From: an uncultured Acidimicrobium sp.
GTDB taxonomy: Bacteria > Actinomycetota > Acidimicrobiia > Acidimicrobiales > Ilumatobacteraceae
Direction of reading: 5' to 3'
DNA length: 12,462 nucleotides
Assembly (NCBI GenBank): GCA_903895515.1
Contig: CAITUB010000016.1
Location: 1 to 12,462, forward strand
Notes under the pieces: generated by a model
Database searches by the model: none
The model's input: only the letters and a program-made list of their open reading frames with translations
Told to the model about the DNA's origin: nothing
In this document: piece by piece, positions 7,703 to 12,462 of the stretch
Layout of the letters: every line of letters starts with the position of its first letter
Position numbering within the stretch: position 1 is the stretch's first letter
Translations under genes and position numbers: made by a program

Positions 7703-9733
7703 CTACTTCGCGTCGCGTAGTTCACGTCGTAAATCCTTCATTTCATCCCGCAAACGCGCGGCATATTCAAACTTCAATTCGGAAGCCGCAAGATTCATTT
7801 CTTCCTCAAGCGTCTGAATCAATCGACCCAGCTCCTGCTGCGGTAGCGAACGCAATTCGTTGACTACCTTTTCTCGTTCTCGATCACGCCTTCCACTCTT
7901 CGCAGTAGACATTGACCCTTCGGATGGACGCAACACCGACAATATGTCACCGACCGCCTTACGAATGGTCTGGGGATTGATGTTGTGCTCCTTGTTATAT
8001 GCAATTTGTCGCTCACGACGACGCTGAGTTTCACCAATTGCGCGATCCATCGATGGCGTTCGCTTATCGGCATACATCACCACTTGACCATTTACGTTTC
8101 GAGCAGCACGTCCAATCATTTGCACGAGTGATGTCTCGCTGCGCAAAAAGCCTTCCTTGTCTGCATCCAAAATTGCAACCAGAGAAACCTCTGGTAAGTC
8201 AAGACCTTCGCGAAGCAAGTTGATGCCAACGAGTACGTCAAACTCTCCAAGCCGAAGCGCTCGAAGGATTTCAATGCGCTGAATCGTGTCGATGTTCGAA
8301 TGTAAATAACGAACTTTCAACCCTTGTTCAAGCAGGTACTCGCTCAAGTCTTCAGCCATCTTCTTGGTCAACGTCGTAATCAACACACGATCTCCGACTT
8401 CGACTCTGCCGTTAACCATTTCGATGATGTCATCAATTTGACCTTTTGTTGGGCGCACAATCACTTCAGGGTCTACCAATCCTGTTGGTCGCACAATTTG
8501 TTCAACGACTTGCTGACTCGTTGCAATTTCGAATTTTGCTGGTGTCGCAGAGAGAAAAATGCACTGATTAATTCTTTGCATTGCTTCTTCAAATTGCAGT
8601 GGTCGATTATCGGCTGCTGATGGCAATCGGAATCCATGTTCAACAAGATTCGCCTTTCGGCTGCGATCTCCGGCAAACTGCCCGTGTAATTGGGGAATGG
8701 TTACGTGGCTCTCGTCAATTACAAGCAAGTAATCGTCGGGGAAATAATCGAGCAACGTAAATGGAGGCTCCCCTGGTGAACGTCCGTCGATGTGCATGGA
8801 ATAGTTCTCGATGCCGTTACAAAATCCGACTTCCGCAATCATTTCAAGGTCATACTGGGTACGCATTCTTAAGCGCTGAGCCTCCAACAATTTGCCTTCT
8901 GTTTCGAATTGTTTTAGCCGTAGCTGCAGCTCATGCTCAATTCCGATCACAGCCTTGCGCATGCGCTCATCGCCAGCAACATAGTGAGTTGCGGGAAATA
9001 TCAACACTTCACTCATGTCGTTTACCGTCTCGCCAGTGAGCGCGTCAACGATGGTGATTCTTTCCACCGTGTCACCGAACATCTCTATACGCGTAACCGT
9101 CTCGTCGTAAGCCGGCTGCACTTCAATAGTGTCGCCACGGACACGGAAATTTCCGCGTCCAAGTGCCATGTCATTGCGATCGTATTGCAAGTCCACAAGT
9201 CGACGAAGCAAACTCCGCTGGTCGTAATCGACTCCAACATGGAGCTCCAACAAGTTTCCTCGGTATTCCTCCGGGTTACCCATTCCGTAGATACAACTCA
9301 CCGATGCCACAACGATGGTGTCACGACGAGTGAGCAATGCCGCAGTTGCCGAATGGCGCAATCGATCAATTTCATCGTTAACCGAAGAATCTTTCTCAAT
9401 AAACGTGTCGCTTGATGCGATGTATGCCTCTGGTTGGTAATAGTCGTAGTAACTAACGAAATATTCAACACGGTTCTTTGGGAAGAACTCTTTCATTTCT
9501 TGAGCTAACTGTGCAGCAAGACTTTTGTTCGGCGCAAGAATGAGCGTTGGACGCTGAACTTGTTCAATCGTCCACGCAACGGTTGCCGACTTTCCCGAAC
9601 CCGTAATTCCCAACAGAGTTTGAAACCTGTCACCCCGATTGATCCCCTCTGTCAATTGAGCAATTGCTTTGGGTTGATCTCCTGCGGGTTGGTAATCCGA
9701 AACAACTTTAAAGAGCTGGTTATCTACGGTCAC
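7703..9733 (-). CDS. uvrB: Excinuclease ABC subunit B
   Basis: DNA helicase-like subunit that verifies damage, opens the strands and recruits UvrC. The 676-residue length is normal. Motifs seen: Walker A GITGSGKS (42-49), the damage-probing beta-hairpin YYDYYQPEAYI (95-105), the DEAD-like box VIDESH (338-343), the late helicase motif MIGRAARN, and a C-terminal UVR domain (about 634-674, LEEEMNLAASELKFEYAARL) that binds the matching domain of UvrC. The start is GTG at 9733-9731. Its first G is the last base of the coaE stop codon TAG, a one-base overlap. The minus-strand AAAAGAG at 9746-9740 gives a ribosome site six bases upstream. Together with uvrA and uvrC immediately downstream it forms a complete excinuclease cassette. 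Confidence 0.99.
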   Translation of the reverse strand: MTVDNQLFKVVSDYQPAGDQPKAIAQLTEGINRGDRFQTLLGITGSGKSATVAWTIEQVQRPTLILAPNKSLAAQLAQEMKEFFPKNRVEYFVSYYDYYQPEAYIASSDTFIEKDSSVNDEIDRLRHSATAALLTRRDTIVVASVSCIYGMGNPEEYRGNLLELHVGVDYDQRSLLRRLVDLQYDRNDMALGRGNFRVRGDTIEVQPAYDETVTRIEMFGDTVERITIVDALTGETVNDMSEVLIFPATHYVAGDERMRKAVIGIEHELQLRLKQFETEGKLLEAQRLRMRTQYDLEMIAEVGFCNGIENYSMHIDGRSPGEPPFTLLDYFPDDYLLVIDESHVTIPQLHGQFAGDRSRKANLVEHGFRLPSAADNRPLQFEEAMQRINQCIFLSATPAKFEIATSQQVVEQIVRPTGLVDPEVIVRPTKGQIDDIIEMVNGRVEVGDRVLITTLTKKMAEDLSEYLLEQGLKVRYLHSNIDTIQRIEILRALRLGEFDVLVGINLLREGLDLPEVSLVAILDADKEGFLRSETSLVQMIGRAARNVNGQVVMYADKRTPSMDRAIGETQRRRERQIAYNKEHNINPQTIRKAVGDILSVLRPSEGSMSTAKSGRRDREREKVVNELRSLPQQELGRLIQTLEEEMNLAASELKFEYAARLRDEMKDLRRELRDAK

Positions 9734-10365
9734 TATTTACTCTTTTGCGTGAGAGTGCCAGCACCCTGTTGCGCATTCGGCAACGTGGCAAACCAATCCC
9801 ACACGTCGTCAACTTGTGCTGTCAGATCTTCAGGCTTTCCGCTGTTGTCGATGACACGATCGGCAACTTTCAAACGATCTTCGCGACTTGCCTGATTTGC
9901 CATCCGACGTCGAGCGTCTTCTTCGTTCATGTTTCGAAACTGCACCAGCCGTGATATTGCAACTTCAGGTTCAACGTCGACAACCACAAGACCCGACATA
10001 CCGTCCCGCGGGTTCTCCACCAGCAATGGCATGTCCAACACCACCACATTGTCGGTAGCCATGTTCAACTCGATCCGTCGCAGAATTTCGACACCGATAG
10101 CAGGATGCATGATTGCGTTCAGGCGCTTCAACATGTCGGCATCGCCAAACACAATTTGCGCAACTTTCGCCCGATCCAATTCTCCGGATTCAAGCAAAAT
10201 GTCACCGAATTCATCGACCAATTTCTGCAGCGTTGGCGAACCTTTTTGTTGCAGTTGTTTAGCGATGCCATCACCATCGATGATGATTGCTCCCTTGCGC
10301 GCAAACAGCGCAGACACCGAAGACTTTCCCGATCCAATTGCGCCAGTTAGCCCAATTAATTTCAT
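9733..10365 (-). CDS. coaE: Dephospho-CoA kinase
   Basis: Phosphorylates the 3'-hydroxyl of dephospho-CoA with ATP, the final step of coenzyme A synthesis. From ATG at 10365 it is 210 residues, close to the family norm. Features: P-loop GAIGSGKS (8-15), IDGDGIAK (29-36) in the substrate region, an HP pair (87-88), VVLDMPLLVEN (108-118, the DxPLL motif), the lid-like RRRMANQ (152-158) and ADRVIDNSG (168-176). The frame is open further upstream to 10413, but the strong GGAG at 10373-10370 fixes the start at 10365, and the extra residues would read through the intergenic hairpin. It follows rpsA and overlaps uvrB by one base; the rpsA-coaE-uvrB order is a common actinobacterial arrangement. There is no sign of the extra GrpB-like C-terminal domain found in some mycobacterial CoaE proteins. 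Confidence 0.97.
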   Translation of the reverse strand: MKLIGLTGAIGSGKSSVSALFARKGAIIIDGDGIAKQLQQKGSPTLQKLVDEFGDILLESGELDRAKVAQIVFGDADMLKRLNAIMHPAIGVEILRRIELNMATDNVVVLDMPLLVENPRDGMSGLVVVDVEPEVAISRLVQFRNMNEEDARRRMANQASREDRLKVADRVIDNSGKPEDLTAQVDDVWDWFATLPNAQQGAGTLTQKSK

Positions 10366-10368
10366 ACG

Positions 10369-10373
10369 TCTCC
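10369..10373 (-). promoter_or_regulatory. Ribosome binding site of coaE
   Basis: On the minus strand this reads GGAGA, the best Shine-Dalgarno match in the window, with a short spacer of four bases from the final G of GGAG to ATG at 10365. It decides between the coaE start at 10365 and the longer open frame. Confidence 0.7.
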
Positions 10374-10385
10374 AATGAACCTCTG

Positions 10386-10415
10386 AGTTGCGCTCGCCCC
10401 CTGACGAGCGCAACT
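10386..10415 (-). promoter_or_regulatory. Strong hairpin between rpsA and coaE
   Basis: A perfect 11-bp inverted repeat, AGTTGCGCTCG and CGAGCGCAACT, flanks an 8-base loop (TCAGGGGG on the transcribed strand). It starts nine bases after the rpsA stop codon and ends 20 bases before the coaE ATG. No run of T follows it on either strand, so it is not a canonical intrinsic terminator. It could be an attenuator that lowers read-through from the highly expressed rpsA, or a 3'-end stabiliser or processing site for rpsA mRNA. The repeat is plain in the sequence; the role is inferred. Confidence 0.5.
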
Positions 10416-10423
10416 ACAGAAAA

Positions 10424-11764
10424 CTATGCGCTTGGAGCTTCTGGTTCTACAGCAGGAACTTCTGCTGCTACTTCGGCTGAAGCGTCAGCTGGAGTCTCAG
10501 TCGTTGCTGCGGTGTCGAAGTACTCAGACCACGCTGCTTCGCGTGCGCTGTCATCGCCACCAACCCAGTTGCCCTGATCGTCAACTTGGAACTGACCGCG
10601 GTATTCCTCGGCGAGTTCTCCACCTTCAGCAGCCTGCTTAATTGACAGGCTGATTCGACGACGTGCGAGATCGAGATCGATGATCTTGACCCACAACTCT
10701 TCGCCGGGAGTGACAACTTGTTCTGGTGCTTCAACGTGGTGTGCCGACATTTCGGAAATGTGCACGAGGCCTTCGATTCCGTCGCCAACTTGCACGAATC
10801 CACCGAATGGAACCAACTTGGTGACACGACCGTAAACAAGCTGCCCAACCTGGTGACCGTTAGCAAATTCTTGCCAAGGATCTTGTTGAGTGGCCTTCAA
10901 CGAAAGGCTGATGCGCTCGCGGTCCATATCGACTTCGAGCACTTTCACGGTTACTTCGTCACCAATGTTGACAACTGCTGTTGGGTTGTCAACATGCTTC
11001 CATGACAACTCTGAAACGTGGATGAGTCCATCCATGCCACCCAAGTCAACGAATGCACCGAATGCGACAACACTGGAAATGCGACCGGTGCGCACTTCGC
11101 CAACCTTGAGGTGGGTCAAGAACTCGTCACGAGCTCCGCGCTGATTCTGCTCGAGCAAGGTACGACGTGAAAGCACAACGTTGTTGCGATTGCGGTCGAG
11201 TTCAAGAATCTTTGCCGTGATGCGCTGGCCAATGTACGGAGCCAAGTCACGAACGCGACGCAACTCGACGAGTGATGCAGGAAGGAATCCGCGGAGTCCG
11301 ATGTCCACGATGAGTCCACCCTTAACCACCTCGATGACCAAACCTTCAACGGTTCCATCGGCTGCCTTAACTTTTTCGATGTCGCCCCAAGCACGCTCGT
11401 ACTGCGCACGCTTCTTCGAAAGCAATAAACGGCCTTCTTTGTCTTCAAGGGTAAGCACGAGTGTTTCGATCTTCTCGCCCAACTTCACAATCTCGTGTGG
11501 ATCAATGTCGTTACGGATTGAGAGTTCGCGAGCAAGGATGACGCCTTCGGTCTTGTAACCGATTTCGACGAGTACTTCGTCACGGGTGATGCGTACAACT
11601 GTTCCGGTAACAAGTTGTCCGTCTTTGAGTTCGACAAGAGTTCCGCTAATCGCATCAGCAAATGACTGCGAGAGGTCACGCTCAGTAATTTGGCGCGGTG
11701 TGTAATTTCCTTCTGAGTCGAAGGTTCCCATTGGTGGGGATTGCATTGTTTGTAGATCTGACAT
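10424..11764 (-). CDS. rpsA: 30S ribosomal protein S1
   Basis: Binds single-stranded mRNA leaders and helps place them on the 30S subunit. The 446-residue protein has four S1 (OB-fold) repeats at about 50-119, 137-201, 221-290 and 307-375, the last two with the classic FGAFVDLGGMDGLIHVSE and FGGFVQVGDGIEGLVHISE pattern. A short leader (1-45) precedes them and an acidic, Ala/Pro/Glu-rich tail (about 376-446) follows. Four repeats plus such a tail is the actinobacterial form; proteobacterial S1 has six. I take ATG at 11764 as the start: GAAAG at 11778-11774 lies nine bases upstream, and GTG at 11770 is a less likely alternative. It is the first complete gene of the likely operon and has its own 93-base structured leader. 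Confidence 0.97.
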   Translation of the reverse strand: MSDLQTMQSPPMGTFDSEGNYTPRQITERDLSQSFADAISGTLVELKDGQLVTGTVVRITRDEVLVEIGYKTEGVILARELSIRNDIDPHEIVKLGEKIETLVLTLEDKEGRLLLSKKRAQYERAWGDIEKVKAADGTVEGLVIEVVKGGLIVDIGLRGFLPASLVELRRVRDLAPYIGQRITAKILELDRNRNNVVLSRRTLLEQNQRGARDEFLTHLKVGEVRTGRISSVVAFGAFVDLGGMDGLIHVSELSWKHVDNPTAVVNIGDEVTVKVLEVDMDRERISLSLKATQQDPWQEFANGHQVGQLVYGRVTKLVPFGGFVQVGDGIEGLVHISEMSAHHVEAPEQVVTPGEELWVKIIDLDLARRRISLSIKQAAEGGELAEEYRGQFQVDDQGNWVGGDDSAREAAWSEYFDTAATTETPADASAEVAAEVPAVEPEAPSA

Positions 11765-11773
11765 AAGCACGTA

Positions 11774-11778
11774 CTTTC
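11774..11778 (-). promoter_or_regulatory. Ribosome binding site of rpsA
   Basis: The minus strand reads GAAAG, nine bases before ATG 11764 and only three bases before GTG 11770. The spacing favours the ATG. It is a modest match for a highly expressed gene, but S1 genes often have weak sites. Confidence 0.5.
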
Positions 11779-11795
11779 GGTGGATAGGAGAGATG

Positions 11796-11862
11796 GTCCC
11801 TCTTGCGAGAGGCCCTACCGGCGGTAGGACAGGGGAATCACGCTATCAGCGACTGCCCTACC
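11796..11862 (-). promoter_or_regulatory. rpsA leader with competing inverted repeats
   Basis: On the transcribed (minus) strand, GGTAGGGCAG at 11862-11853 can pair with CTGTCCTACC at 11832-11823 (10 pairs, one G-U), enclosing a small CGCT-GAT-AGCG hairpin at 11851-11841. The same arm, as GTCCTACC at 11830-11823, can instead pair with a second copy of GGTAGGGC at 11819-11812 (8 pairs, one G-U) around a three-base loop. A further hairpin CCTCT-CGCA-AGAGG follows at 11812-11799. The first arm contains the stop codon of the upstream methyltransferase gene. The layout resembles a two-state leader or attenuator ahead of rpsA, or overlapping transcript-end structures. There is no T-run, and I could not find a convincing promoter. 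Repeats are seen; the regulatory role is inferred. Confidence 0.4.
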
Positions 11863-12462
11863 TGGACTTGGCGATAACCAGGAATTCAGGCAATTCGGTA
11901 CTGCAGTTTGCTAAGGAATACTGCCCTGGCTCAACACTGGAAACACTCACAATGTCGTACCCTGCCAAGTCGAACACCAGGCGCAATTCCCTCGGCGTAT
12001 AGCAACCCGTCCACAGATCCACGCTTTTGACTTCACCTTGGTCATTGCGAATGTCTGTCGTTTCGTGACTGACGCCAGCCAGTACATCAAAATCTGCACC
12101 CTCATGGTGCTTAACCGAGAAGTATGCGTTGAAGGCTGACAACACCAGCACACCATTGCGCTTCAAGCACTTACGTATTCCCTTCAAGATTTCTACATCT
12201 TGTCGATCATCGACCATTAAGCCAAAGGCACCCTGACATAAGCAGATGGCGAAGTCGAATTTCGAGTGCAGCGCAAATTCACTCTGCAATGCACGAGCAT
12301 CAACCCGCGAAAATTCTGCATCAGTCAGCGATTCTTTATTGGCTTGATGCTGAGCGATATCAATGAAATCTTGACTTACATCTATTCCGTGAACACACAT
12401 ATCTCTTCGTGCGAGTTCCAAACTGTGGCGTCCCGGCCCGCAACCCACATCGATGAATGAGT
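11858..12462 (-). CDS. Class I SAM-dependent methyltransferase, 5' end cut by window
   Basis: The frame is open at the right edge, so the N-terminus is missing; 200 residues to the TAG at 11860-11858 are visible. The SAM-binding motif I, FIDVGCGPGRHSLEL, comes first, then GIDVS with the acidic residue expected to hold the ribose hydroxyls, a DARAL segment with the adenine-site Asp, DFAICLCQGAFG (strand 4 region), and KCLKRNGVLVLSAFN (strand 5 region). The tail YTPRELRLVFDLAGYDIVSV is usual in small-molecule type class I methyltransferases. The substrate cannot be told from sequence. It lies 93 bases upstream of rpsA in the same direction. An internal GTG at 12448 should not be taken as the start, because motif I extends upstream of it. 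Confidence 0.88.
   Translation of the reverse strand, partial: SFIDVGCGPGRHSLELARRDMCVHGIDVSQDFIDIAQHQANKESLTDAEFSRVDARALQSEFALHSKFDFAICLCQGAFGLMVDDRQDVEILKGIRKCLKRNGVLVLSAFNAYFSVKHHEGADFDVLAGVSHETTDIRNDQGEVKSVDLWTGCYTPRELRLVFDLAGYDIVSVSSVEPGQYSLANCSTELPEFLVIAKSR

Noticed and set aside
9929..10378. 149-codon plus-strand open frame opposite coaE
   Set aside because: Ser/Arg/Pro-rich translation typical of the complement of a coding strand; coaE on the minus strand has all its family motifs.
10366..10413. Upstream extension of coaE to a start at 10413
   Set aside because: The extra 16 residues overlap the intergenic hairpin and match nothing in the family, while GGAG sits just before the ATG at 10365.
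10386..10415. Classical intrinsic terminator after rpsA
   Set aside because: The stem is strong but no T-run follows on either strand, so I list it only as a hairpin of uncertain role.
10440..10520. Repetitive GCT/GCA-rich stretch as a DNA repeat
   Set aside because: It encodes the Ala/Glu/Pro-rich acidic tail normal for actinobacterial S1; it is biased composition, not a repeat array.
11830..11935. Possible sigma-70-like promoter for rpsA near the end of the methyltransferase gene
   Set aside because: I looked for paired -35 and -10 hexamers on the minus strand and found only single weak matches with wrong spacing (for example TTGCCT and TAGCGT), so no promoter is called.
1..12462. A new defence, mobile or biosynthetic system
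   Set aside because: Apart from the cut methyltransferase, every gene has a clear housekeeping identity, composition looks even throughout, and there are no transposase, integrase, direct-repeat or phage-like features.

Overview
The window is ordinary, dense bacterial chromosome of roughly balanced base composition. Everything I can support as coding lies on the minus strand, so transcription runs from high to low coordinates. The gene content and order (rpsA, coaE, uvrB, uvrA, uvrC, rapZ, gap, pgk) is the housekeeping block typical of Actinobacteria (Actinomycetota). Three things point more narrowly to a class Acidimicrobiia-like lineage: the four-domain actinobacterial S1 protein, the RapZ P-loop with Arg in place of Lys, and a shortened N-terminal region in PGK. 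That placement is from memory of the families and was not tested by a search.

Layout in transcription order. From 12462 to 11858 is the 3' part of an uncharacterised class I SAM-dependent methyltransferase, whose start is outside the window. From 11857 to 11765 is a 93-base leader in front of rpsA, rich in inverted repeats, in which two stems compete for the same arm. Then come rpsA (30S protein S1), a 58-base gap holding a perfect 11-bp hairpin, coaE (last step of CoA synthesis), and the three excinuclease genes uvrB, uvrA and uvrC back to back. They are followed by rapZ (P-loop RNA-binding/adapter family), gap (glyceraldehyde-3-phosphate dehydrogenase) and the first 341 codons of pgk (phosphoglycerate kinase), which runs off the left edge.

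From coaE to pgk the gaps are -1, 21, 3, 9, about 26 and 9 bases, with no recognisable terminator, so the block probably behaves as one operon. It supplies nucleotide excision repair and two consecutive glycolytic steps on the same message as a ribosomal protein. All reading frames are intact. There are no tRNA or rRNA genes, mobile elements or CRISPR arrays.

The points most worth a second look are the absence of yvcK and whiA between rapZ and gap, where most Actinobacteria carry them, the switch-like repeat arrangement before rpsA, and the hairpin between rpsA and coaE. I saw no sign of a wholly new multi-gene system.
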